A DNA stretch of 11,838 nt from an uncultured Oscillibacter sp. (lineage in GTDB: Bacteria; Bacillota; Clostridia; Oscillospirales; Oscillospiraceae). The translations under genes were made by a program, and so were the position numbers. Of the stretch, positions 5,919 to 11,838 are shown piece after piece. How positions within the stretch are numbered: the first letter of the stretch is position 1; every line of letters begins with the position of its first letter. Below the pieces are notes generated by a model. It was not told where the DNA came from. It saw only the letters and a program-made list of their open reading frames with translations, and searched no databases. The stretch lies in contig URXS01000058.1 of the NCBI GenBank assembly GCA_900551885.1, positions 1 to 11,838 on the forward strand, given 5' to 3'.

Positions 5919-8900
5919 GCTTTCAGCCACGTTTCCGCATCTTCCATAGATGCCGTATGTCCATTGGCTGCCTCCAGAATGTCATAGTAAGCCCAATAGT
6001 CCTTAGACACATCCGGGAACACTACCAGCTCACGGGGATGGTCGGCAATATACTCCTGGTCAGCCTCACGCCCCAGCAGACGGTTGACGATGGTAACGAC
6101 CTCGTCACGGGTGATTTCATCGTCGGCGTGGAAGGTGCCGTCGCCGTAGCCTACTACCCAGCCATACCGGGCGGCGTCGGTAATATAACCCGCAGCCCAA
6201 TGGCCGGGGGACACATCCCAAAAGCCGCCGTACTCCTCCATGATGGCGGGATCGCCGTCTCCATAGGCGTCAAAAAACCGCACCGCCATGGCTGTGAACT
6301 CGGCACGGGTGATAGGCTCGTCCCCGTGGAACAGACCGTCAGTGTAGCCCACGGCGATGCCGTAGCGGGCCAGATAGGACACATATCCGGCGTACCATGC
6401 GTTTGTGGGTACATCCGGGAAAGTGGTTTTTGTGGGGGCGGTGATACGCTCCCCGTTGCGCTGAGCCAGCAGGCGGGCAAAGATGGTGGCCGCCTCGCTC
6501 CGGGTCATATCCCGGTCCGGCCCAAAGGTGCCGTCGGTGTAGCCCACCACATAGGCCCCGTGATACTCGGACTCCACAACAGCGGGAACCGTCAGCTTAC
6601 CGTTCTCGTCGGTTTCCCCGGTTTCCTTCTGGCCCAGGTCGCCCTTGATGATAACAGTCAAGCCCTCCTGGGGCTCACGCTTCTGGTCGGTGACCGTGAC
6701 GGTGATCCGGTTGTCCTCGTCCATGTCGGTGCCGTCCGGCAGAGTAACGGTGATGGTGCCGGTTTTTCCGATGGATACCCCGGCGTCAGGTATGGGACGC
6801 TTTGTCTCAAAGTCCTCCACCTTGACAGTCAGGGTCCAACGATCCCCGTCGGCATCCTCCCAGCCCACGGTGCCCTTGCCGTCCTCATTGGTGGTATCCG
6901 AGCCGCCGGGGACGGTGAGCTGACCGACGGCATCGGTTTTTCCGCTGCTGAAATTGTCGTTGCGGTCAGTGACAGAAAGGCCCATGCCTACCACGGGAGA
7001 CTTGTCCTTCACAAGCTGAACCTGAATGGTGGTCTGGTCGGCATAGTCCAGCAGGCGGCCAGAGGGCAGCCGGATGGACAGTGTGTTGTCCGTATGGAGA
7101 GCAACGGTAGCATTGGCAACGGGGTTTTTGCTATCCGTATCGGTGACAATCACCAGATAGCCGCCCACAATGGCCTCGCCTTTGTTGTCTGTGGTGGCCT
7201 GATTGTAGATTTTCTCGATTTCTTCAGTTTCCAAGGTTTCACCGCACACGGTACATTCCTTGTGCTTGCTGCCCTCGCTGTCAGTGGTGGGTTTCTGGTC
7301 GATGATCCAGTCACCGGGCTTGTGTCCGGCAGCATCAGTGTAATTACCTTTATAGGTGTCGCCGCAGCGGGAGCAAGTATAGGTGGTGTAGCCCATTTCC
7401 GTGCAGGTGGGGTCAGTGACTTCCTCCTGGTAGTCGTGGCCCAGGGCGTTGACGATTACAGCGCCGCACTTGGTACAGAGCTGGGGCGTGGTGCAGGTGG
7501 CCGCCTCGCCGGGTACATGGCCCGCCGCCGGGTCGCCCTCCAGACGGTGATAGCCGCAGCGGACACAGTGATATTCGATCATACCCTCACCGGTACAGGT
7601 GGAACCGGTGATCTCGGTGCCCTCGTCCCAGCTATGACCCAGGGGGTCGGTGTAGTCGGTGACAAAGGAACTGCCGCAGCCTTCGCAGATATGGATGGTC
7701 TTGCCGCCGCCCTCACAGGTAGCTGGGGTGGTCTTGGCAACATAGTTGTGGGGCAGGGCCGCCGTAATGTCCTCAATGTGCCGTTCTCCGCACACAGCGC
7801 ACTCCCGCAAGGTGTAGCCGGGGCTGGTACAGGTGGCAGGAATAGTGGTGGTGGAAAACTCATGCTCCCCCTTGGGGGTGGTGCTTTCCTGGGCAGTGCC
7901 GCACCGCTCACAGATTTCCAGCACCTTTCCGGTAGTCTCACAGGTGGCGTCCCGGATAACAACACACTGGAACGCATGGCCCAGGGCGGCCTCATAGTCC
8001 CGCTTTTCAATCTTACCGCAGTCTACGCACAGATAGCGGTCATAGCCCAGGGTCAGGCAGGTGGGGTCCACACTGTCCAGCAGCGTCCAGTTGTGATCCT
8101 CGCCGCAGGTGCCGTCCCCGTCGGTTTCCTCGGTGCTTTCATCCCGTAGATGGACATAGGCCACGCCGTCCTCCACCATGTCGGTATTCTGGAATGTATA
8201 AGTGATTTTATAGTACACCGCATAGTCTCCGGCCTCGGTGTAATTGGGGGCGCTGGTCAGGGTACAAGCGTCGGCGCTATGGCCGTAGCGGATGGCGGTG
8301 GTAACGCCCGCCTCGGAGAGATCGGATACAGTAACAGTGTGCGGCTGTCCGTCTACCACGCCGAAATAGTCCGCCACAACAGACTTGGCGGCGGTATAGT
8401 CGGTTTCGGCATATCCGCAGTCGGCACAGGTATCCATTTCCACAAAGCGGTCATGGGCCAGTTCAGGCCGGATGGCCGTTTCCATGTTGTGCCGCTCCAG
8501 GGATGAGGAAGTTTCCTTGTAGGTGCCGTAGCAGAACCCGCAGTATTCACAGCTGGTAATGGTCACACGATGGTAGCTGCTGTCTGATTGCTCAATGGTC
8601 TTTGTTTCCGGCAATTCTTCAAAGAAATTGCTGGCGCAGTCGTACAGCCAGTACACATTGGTCTGATAGCAGTAATCGCTTTTGGCCATATTGGTATTGA
8701 TACCGCCGCAGGTTTCACAAACTGCTTTGGTCCAATGATACCCGGTATAGTAGGCATCCTTGCCGGGAACACCGTCCAGGATAGAGCCTTTCCCTTCGCC
8801 GCCAATCATCGTGCCATCCGAATAGCGGACATTTCGGGTCATAGCCGTTTGGCCATCACGGGTATATTCAGGAGTGCGGAAGGCTAAAAATGAAGTTTCC

Positions 8901-9109
8901 TGGCCGCATTCTCCACAGGTGAAAGTTTCATGGGTGACGGTGGCGTTGGCATCCAGCTCGTTGGTTCGGTTGTTGGCCTCTTGCCAATGGTCAGCCGGAT
9001 CATGGTAACTGTTCTGCTGGGCGGCAAAGGCCGAGGGCACCAAACCGACACACAGTACCAGGGAGAGCAATAGCGCCATAGGGCTCCGAAAATGAATTTT
9101 TCTGTTCAT
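5915..9109 (-). CDS. Large secreted Cys-rich SLH-domain surface protein
   Basis: This 1064-aa protein starts at an ATG with GGGAGG 6 nt upstream. A signal peptide is clear: basic MNRKIHFR, a hydrophobic core ALLLSLVLCVGLV, and cleavage near SAFA-A (about residue 29-30). Residues 60-235 hold irregular CxxC pairs (65/68, 131/134, 187/190/193, 228/231). Residues 335-625 hold regular repeats with C-x9-C-x2-C-G. Residues 650-843 are two related beta-rich modules. The C-terminus (about 851-1050) has three SLH domains (GYTDGTFGPDRDMTRSEA, FPDVPTNAWYAGYVSYLA, WDVSPGHWAAGYITDAARYG) and a short fourth one (FPDVSKDYWAYYDILEAA). SLH domains anchor proteins to secondary cell-wall polymer, so it should sit on the cell surface. 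It follows the Maff2 remnant by 12 bp and overlaps a small ORF by ATGA. A part in mating-pair contact or host adhesion is inference. Confidence 0.92.
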   Translation of the reverse strand: MNRKIHFRSPMALLLSLVLCVGLVPSAFAAQQNSYHDPADHWQEANNRTNELDANATVTHETFTCGECGQETSFLAFRTPEYTRDGQTAMTRNVRYSDGTMIGGEGKGSILDGVPGKDAYYTGYHWTKAVCETCGGINTNMAKSDYCYQTNVYWLYDCASNFFEELPETKTIEQSDSSYHRVTITSCEYCGFCYGTYKETSSSLERHNMETAIRPELAHDRFVEMDTCADCGYAETDYTAAKSVVADYFGVVDGQPHTVTVSDLSEAGVTTAIRYGHSADACTLTSAPNYTEAGDYAVYYKITYTFQNTDMVEDGVAYVHLRDESTEETDGDGTCGEDHNWTLLDSVDPTCLTLGYDRYLCVDCGKIEKRDYEAALGHAFQCVVIRDATCETTGKVLEICERCGTAQESTTPKGEHEFSTTTIPATCTSPGYTLRECAVCGERHIEDITAALPHNYVAKTTPATCEGGGKTIHICEGCGSSFVTDYTDPLGHSWDEGTEITGSTCTGEGMIEYHCVRCGYHRLEGDPAAGHVPGEAATCTTPQLCTKCGAVIVNALGHDYQEEVTDPTCTEMGYTTYTCSRCGDTYKGNYTDAAGHKPGDWIIDQKPTTDSEGSKHKECTVCGETLETEEIEKIYNQATTDNKGEAIVGGYLVIVTDTDSKNPVANATVALHTDNTLSIRLPSGRLLDYADQTTIQVQLVKDKSPVVGMGLSVTDRNDNFSSGKTDAVGQLTVPGGSDTTNEDGKGTVGWEDADGDRWTLTVKVEDFETKRPIPDAGVSIGKTGTITVTLPDGTDMDEDNRITVTVTDQKREPQEGLTVIIKGDLGQKETGETDENGKLTVPAVVESEYHGAYVVGYTDGTFGPDRDMTRSEAATIFARLLAQRNGERITAPTKTTFPDVPTNAWYAGYVSYLARYGIAVGYTDGLFHGDEPITRAEFTAMAVRFFDAYGDGDPAIMEEYGGFWDVSPGHWAAGYITDAARYGWVVGYGDGTFHADDEITRDEVVTIVNRLLGREADQEYIADHPRELVVFPDVSKDYWAYYDILEAANGHTASMEDAETWLKA
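6581..7162 (-). repeat. Duplicated Ig/transthyretin-like module in the SLH protein
   Basis: Residues 650-735 and 757-843 align end to end. Matching parts are DSKNPVANATVALHTDNTLS with ETKRPIPDAGVSIGKTGTIT, and LPSGRLLDYADQTTIQVQLV with LPDGTDMDEDNRITVTVTD. Both units close with a G-T-D-x-x-G-x-LTVP string (GKTDAVGQLTVP and GETDENGKLTVP). The pattern suits beta-sandwich stalk domains that hold the Cys-rich part away from the wall-bound SLH end. Confidence 0.7.
7235..8107 (-). repeat. Eight Cys-rich repeats within the SLH protein
   Basis: CxxCG pairs begin at residues 361, 400, 437, 475, 515, 545, 579 and 619, so units are 30-40 aa. In six of them a further Cys lies exactly 10 residues before the pair (351, 390, 427, 465, 505, 569), usually as PTCT or ATC followed by a Gly; in the seventh (539/545) the gap shrinks to 6, and the last unit lacks the extra Cys. 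Units are joined by LGH or AGH. Three Cys plus a His could bind zinc like a small ribbon, or form disulfides outside the cell. Confidence 0.85.
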
Positions 9110-9121
9110 GGAATCCCTCCC

Positions 9122-9217
9122 TTAGCCACCAGTGGACAGCAGACCGGACAGCAGGGGAACCAGAATCATACCGATCAGGGCAACGCCGCCGCCTGCCATG
9201 AGCTGTTTTATCCCCAA
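9122..9217 (-). pseudogene. Maff2-family small membrane protein, 3' half only
   Basis: The minus strand encodes GIKQLMAGGGVALIGMILVP followed by LLSGLLSTGG and TAA at 9124-9122. This matches the C-terminal half of Maff2-family proteins, small membrane proteins normally encoded just before TrbL in these ICEs. The family usually has about 70 aa, with a first membrane span and an NLLEGYG-type stretch before the GIKQLMAGGG part. Here that first half is absent: upstream of GIKQLM the frame reads PPPAIEPFSYTYL and meets TAG near 9270. No ATG with a Shine-Dalgarno serves it, although a TTG at 9217 exists. The likely cause is insertion of the recombinase-bearing module. Confidence 0.75.
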
Positions 9218-9305
9218 ATAGGTGTAGGAAAACGGCTCGATGGCGGGCGGCGGCGTGTCAAGAAATATCTATGGAGTTTTTAAGAACCGCCCCGGCGGGG
9301 GCAGG
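9218..9305. other. Probable left-end junction of the recombinase module
   Basis: This stretch, between the last recognisable Maff2 codon and the recombinase stop, has no gene. It should contain one end (att site) of the inserted module, because large serine recombinase genes usually lie next to an element end. I cannot fix the crossover base without the empty site. Confidence 0.45.
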
Positions 9306-9321
9306 TCAGGCCGTGACCTGC
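9287..9321 (-). terminator. Tandem hairpins at the recombinase 3' end (weak terminator or end structure)
   Basis: GCAGGTCA and TGACCTGC (9301-9308 and 9314-9321) form a perfect 8-bp stem with a 5-nt loop that contains the recombinase stop codon. Directly downstream in transcription is CCCC-GCC-GGGG (9300-9290). Then comes only TTCTTAAAAA rather than a clean U-tract, so termination is probably weak or absent. The perfect stem could instead be a recombinase binding site near the element end. Confidence 0.35.
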
Positions 9322-10970
9322 TCCACCTCCGGGATGGGTTTGAGATTGAAATGAATTTCGATAGAAATGTGTCTTGTCTTATCGCTGTCTATGCTCTCAT
9401 GGACAACGATTTCTTTAATCAGGCGGTTAAGGGTGGCGGCGTCCAGTTCCGTGATGTCGGCGTATTCCTGAATGGCTTCCACCCACTGGCGGGCGTCACA
9501 CGCAAGCCGGATTTCATCGGCCAGCTTCTTCCGGCCTTCCTCAACCTTTGCCTTCAACTCGGCCTGTTCCGCCTGTGTCTTTTCCATCAGCAGATTGAAG
9601 TTCGCTTCGCTGATACGCCCGGCAACCATATCCTCATACAGCCGCAGCACCATCTTTTCCAGAACGTCAATCCGTTCCTCGTCTTTGGTAAGGGAACGCT
9701 CCAATGCTTCCCGCTGGCCTTTCTGCTCGGCTTCGCAGGTGTCGGTCAGCTTCCCGGCAACGGCTTCCCCGTCCATCAGGGCGGCTCTGGCGCACTCCCG
9801 GATTTTGTTCAGCACAAGGCTGTAAAGGGTGTCGTACTCAACCCGGTGCTGGGTACAGTGCTGCTTGCCGTAGGCATTGTAGGTTTTACAGGAATAAATC
9901 TGCTTCGGGTGCTTGTCGTTGGTGTAGCGGATTGTCAGTGACTTTCCACACTCGCCGCACTTGATAAGCCCCGCAAACAGGCTGATTTCCCCGGTCTGGC
10001 GGGGGCGCTGCCGGGATTTCAGCTTGCGCTGCACGATGTCAAAGGTCTTGCGGTCAACAAGCGGCTCATGCTGGTTCTCCACTACAATCCAGTCCTCCGG
10101 CTTCTTCTCCCCGATGGTGCCGATTTTGAAGCGGTATTCCTTCTTCTGGGAAGCGATAGCGCCGGTGTAGACGGGGTTCATCAGGATGTCCTTAATCACG
10201 GAGAAGTCCCACATATACCGCCCGTTGACCGGGTCTTTCTTTTCCCACTTGGTTGACACGTTCCGAAAGCCCCGCACCCGGTTCCAGTAGGTCGGGCATG
10301 GGATTTTTTCTTCTTCCAGCCTGCGCCGGATGTAGTTGGGGCCGTGTCCTTCCAGCGCCCACGCAAACAGACGCCGGACAATGGGGGCCGTTTCCTCATC
10401 AATCAGCAGATGGTTTTTGTCCTCCGGGTCTTTCCGGTAGCCGAAGGGGGCAAGGCAGCCGGTAAACTGGCCTTTCTGCGCTTTCAGCAGATAAGAGGAA
10501 TGAACCTTCTTGGAAATGTCCTTGCTGTACATCTCGTTGAGGATGTTCTTGAACGGCGCAATGTCGTTGTTGTCCCGCATGGTGTCGATACCGTCATTCA
10601 TGGCGATATAGCGGACGCCGTGACGGGGGAAGAAGTCCTCGATCAGTGTGCCGGTCTGCAAGTAATTTCGGCCCAACCTCGATAAATCTTTCGTTATCAC
10701 AAGATTTATCTGCCTGCGCTCGATGGCCTTTAACATCCGTTTCAAGTCGGGGCGCTCCATGTTCAGCCCCGTGTAGCCATCGTCCTGATAGACTGCCACA
10801 ACCTCCCATCCCTGCTTTTCGCAGTAGCTTTCCAGCATATCCCGCTGGTTGGCAATACTGGCGCTCTCCCCGTCAAGGTCATCGTCTTTGGAAAGCCTGC
10901 AATAGATGGCCGCCCGGAAGCTGCCCGCCAGAATTGCGTCCATGCCTGTGTATTCGTATCCGTTCATCAT
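9306..10970 (-). CDS. Large serine recombinase (TnpX/Tn4451-like family)
   Basis: This 554-aa protein has all parts of a large serine recombinase, which cuts and rejoins DNA at att sites through a phosphoserine link. The N-terminal resolvase domain has AAIYCRLSKDDD with catalytic Ser27 and Arg25, DGYTGLNMERPDLKRML, and KDLSRLGRN with Arg98 and Arg101. The recombinase domain follows (about 165-315, GQFTGCLAPFGYRKDP). A zinc ribbon uses Cys338, Cys341, Cys361 and Cys372. The C-terminus has a coiled coil (about 415-490) and a tail ending VEQVTA. All catalytic residues are present, so it should be active. It starts 6 bp after the stop of the 65-aa gene without a strong Shine-Dalgarno of its own, which suggests coupled translation. 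A second in-frame Met at residue 10 is an alternative start. It likely moves the module that interrupts Maff2. Confidence 0.95.
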   Translation of the reverse strand: MMNGYEYTGMDAILAGSFRAAIYCRLSKDDDLDGESASIANQRDMLESYCEKQGWEVVAVYQDDGYTGLNMERPDLKRMLKAIERRQINLVITKDLSRLGRNYLQTGTLIEDFFPRHGVRYIAMNDGIDTMRDNNDIAPFKNILNEMYSKDISKKVHSSYLLKAQKGQFTGCLAPFGYRKDPEDKNHLLIDEETAPIVRRLFAWALEGHGPNYIRRRLEEEKIPCPTYWNRVRGFRNVSTKWEKKDPVNGRYMWDFSVIKDILMNPVYTGAIASQKKEYRFKIGTIGEKKPEDWIVVENQHEPLVDRKTFDIVQRKLKSRQRPRQTGEISLFAGLIKCGECGKSLTIRYTNDKHPKQIYSCKTYNAYGKQHCTQHRVEYDTLYSLVLNKIRECARAALMDGEAVAGKLTDTCEAEQKGQREALERSLTKDEERIDVLEKMVLRLYEDMVAGRISEANFNLLMEKTQAEQAELKAKVEEGRKKLADEIRLACDARQWVEAIQEYADITELDAATLNRLIKEIVVHESIDSDKTRHISIEIHFNLKPIPEVEQVTA

Positions 10971-10976
10971 AACCGT

Positions 10977-11174
10977 TTACCCGCACAATCCAGACGGAAC
11001 ACGGTTCTTCTGAACCTCGTCTTTATTATATCCTAAATCTTGTGTTTTCACAAGATTTTCCTTGCCGGTATTCTGCCCATATTTTTGGGCAATCAGGCTC
11101 ACAAAGACATCCGCTGCGTCCAGCTCGCCGTCAAAAACTGTGGTAACATGAATCTCTGTTTTCGTTTTTGCCAT
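10977..11174 (-). CDS. Small protein of unknown function upstream of the recombinase, 65 aa
   Basis: The ATG at 11174 is preceded by GGAGG 10 nt upstream. The protein reads MAKTKTEIHVTTVFDGELDA, then ADVFVSLIAQKYG, and ends PSGLCG. I recall similar small proteins with a VFVxLI core and an SGLCG end just before large serine recombinases in clostridial elements, but no known function. There is no signal peptide or membrane span. Its stop is 6 bp before the recombinase ATG, so the two are likely one unit. A role as an accessory or directionality factor is a guess. Confidence 0.7.
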   Translation of the reverse strand: MAKTKTEIHVTTVFDGELDAADVFVSLIAQKYGQNTGKENLVKTQDLGYNKDEVQKNRVPSGLCG

Positions 11175-11201
11175 AGGCAGTTATCCTCCATAATAGAATA
11201 A

Positions 11202-11275
11202 GCCAGACAAGGAGAAGGTCGGCAACGAAGTCCGGCAACGGGCTTCAAAAAACCTGAAAACTATCTCTGTCTGGC
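11202..11275 (-). promoter_or_regulatory. Structured leader before the 65-aa gene
   Basis: GCCAGACA (11202-11209) and TGTCTGGC (11268-11275) are perfect inverted repeats. In minus-strand RNA the stem extends by GAGA/UCUC across a 2-nt bulge. Inside, GAAGCCCG pairs with CGGACUUC with one mismatch around a UUGC loop. The Shine-Dalgarno of the 65-aa gene lies just downstream. The wider gap 11175-11416 holds no gene; an A-rich tract (minus strand, about 11285-11320) could help a promoter, but I see no convincing -35/-10 pair. Confidence 0.4.
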
Positions 11276-11404
11276 AGTTTGGCTCTTATTTTTATTTTCT
11301 TTTATTTTTCTGTTGTTTTGGTTGCTGATAAGGGGAAAAGCCCGCAGTTACGGGGGGTTTCCCGGCAACCGGCTCGGCAACGGGAGTGCAACAGGGTCGG
11401 CAAC
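11220..11404 (+). repeat. Five CGGCAAC heptamers (iteron-like cluster)
   Basis: CGGCAAC occurs at 11220-11226, 11233-11239, 11363-11369, 11375-11381 and 11398-11404, all in the same orientation. CGGCAACCGGCT is a 12-bp direct repeat at 11363 and 11398. All copies are in the gap between the 135-aa gene and the 65-aa gene. Such spacing could serve a regulator, a recombinase accessory factor or a replication/transfer protein; nothing in the sequence says which. Confidence 0.55.
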
Positions 11405-11416
11405 CGGCTGCATTTT

Positions 11417-11824
11417 TCAGAAGGGAAGCTCCATCTGTTCCGTGACTTCCTCAAATCCTTCCGGGATTTTTTCAGCTCCGTTGCTGATGTCCGTTGCTTT
11501 CGTTTCACGCTCCCAGCCCTTTTGCCTGCCGTATTCCGGGAACACACGGGGGTTGGAAAAGTAATTCCAGCCCGTCACGCAATGGTTCATGATGTCGTTG
11601 ACTTCCCGGATTTCCCATTGCTTCGGCTCGTCAAAGGGGTGGTTCAGGGCTTCCTTGAAAAGCTGCTTGGAACACACCATGCCGCCGGTATAGCGGTCAA
11701 GGTATGCCTGTATCATCCCGGCCTTGGTGTCCTCCGGCATGAAATCCCGCTGGTGTTCTTTGAGGTACTGTATCATTTCGGGTGTAAAAGACAGCTTAAA
11801 ATCGCCGCTTTTGTAGGTTGTCAT
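11417..11824 (-). CDS. Unknown 135-aa protein with an SSB-like C-terminal tip
   Basis: The ATG at 11824 begins MTTYKSGDFKLSFTPEMIQY. The protein is soluble-looking and mixed-charge, with a helical N-terminal half (GMIQAYLDRYTGG, CSKQLFKEALNHPF) and an aromatic motif GWNYFSNPRVFPEYGRQKGW (85-104). It ends in an acidic tail, EEVTEQMELPF. The last residues resemble the tip of single-stranded DNA-binding proteins, which end in acidic residues plus PF, but no OB fold is visible. The Shine-Dalgarno is weak (GCGGAAG), so it may be coupled to a gene beyond the window. I do not recognise the family. Confidence 0.75.
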   Translation of the reverse strand: MTTYKSGDFKLSFTPEMIQYLKEHQRDFMPEDTKAGMIQAYLDRYTGGMVCSKQLFKEALNHPFDEPKQWEIREVNDIMNHCVTGWNYFSNPRVFPEYGRQKGWERETKATDISNGAEKIPEGFEEVTEQMELPF

Positions 11825-11838
11825 GGCTTCCGCCCATA

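Noticed and set aside
5957..8149. 730-codon plus-strand open frame opposite the SLH gene
   Set aside because: It is antisense to a well-supported gene with signal peptide, repeats and SLH domains. Its product is Gly/Val/Ala-rich without motifs, as expected of a shadow frame in GC-rich DNA.
9238..9261. TTGACA on the minus strand at 9261-9256 as a promoter for the SLH gene
   Set aside because: No TATAAT-like box lies at a suitable distance downstream, so it is not supported as a promoter.
9240..9941. 233-codon plus-strand frame opposite the recombinase C-terminus
   Set aside because: It is antisense to the zinc-ribbon and coiled-coil part of an intact recombinase and shows no domain.
11302..11564. 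Short frames on both strands near 11302-11564
   Set aside because: They overlap the 135-aa gene or the repeat-rich gap, are Ser/Arg-rich and lack ribosome sites.
1..11838. CRISPR array, tRNA or rRNA genes
   Set aside because: No regularly spaced direct repeats of CRISPR type and no tRNA or rRNA-like sequence were seen on either strand.

Overview
The window looks like part of an integrative and conjugative element (Tn1549/CTn type) from a GC-rich gut clostridium, probably of the Oscillospiraceae. That rests on the gene order (CD1108-like, C5 methylase, conserved ORF, VirB4, PrgI, TrbL/VirB6-like, Maff2), strong GGAGG ribosome sites, TTG starts and general GC-richness; I ran no database search. 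Every supported gene is on the minus strand, so the biological order runs from high to low coordinates.

Region 1 (about 9218-11838) looks like a second mobile module nested in the ICE. It holds an unknown 135-aa protein with an SSB-like tail, a structured leader with repeated CGGCAAC heptamers, a 65-aa protein ending in SGLCG, and a 554-aa large serine recombinase that ends in tandem hairpins. It abuts a Maff2 gene that has lost its 5' half, so Maff2 is the likely insertion target.

Region 2 (5915-9109) encodes a 1064-aa secreted surface protein: signal peptide, Cys-rich repeats, a duplicated Ig/transthyretin-like module and C-terminal SLH domains. It sits between the Maff2 remnant and TrbL, inside the conjugation operon.

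Region 3 (1-5918) is the tightly packed conjugation operon: TrbL/VirB6-like channel protein, PrgI-like membrane protein, VirB4 ATPase, a conserved 211-aa protein, a C5 cytosine methyltransferase and the start of a CD1108-family protein. Three consecutive secretion genes begin with TTG, each 9 nt after a strong Shine-Dalgarno.

The two most unusual signals are these. First, the SLH/TrbL junction can fold, in mRNA sense, into a perfect three-way junction that buries both the Shine-Dalgarno and the TTG start of TrbL; a 27-codon ORF, coupled to the SLH gene by an ATGA overlap, reads straight through it. Second, the methyltransferase's middle third has its recognisable motifs in a different frame from its N- and C-terminal motifs, implying two compensating frameshifts.
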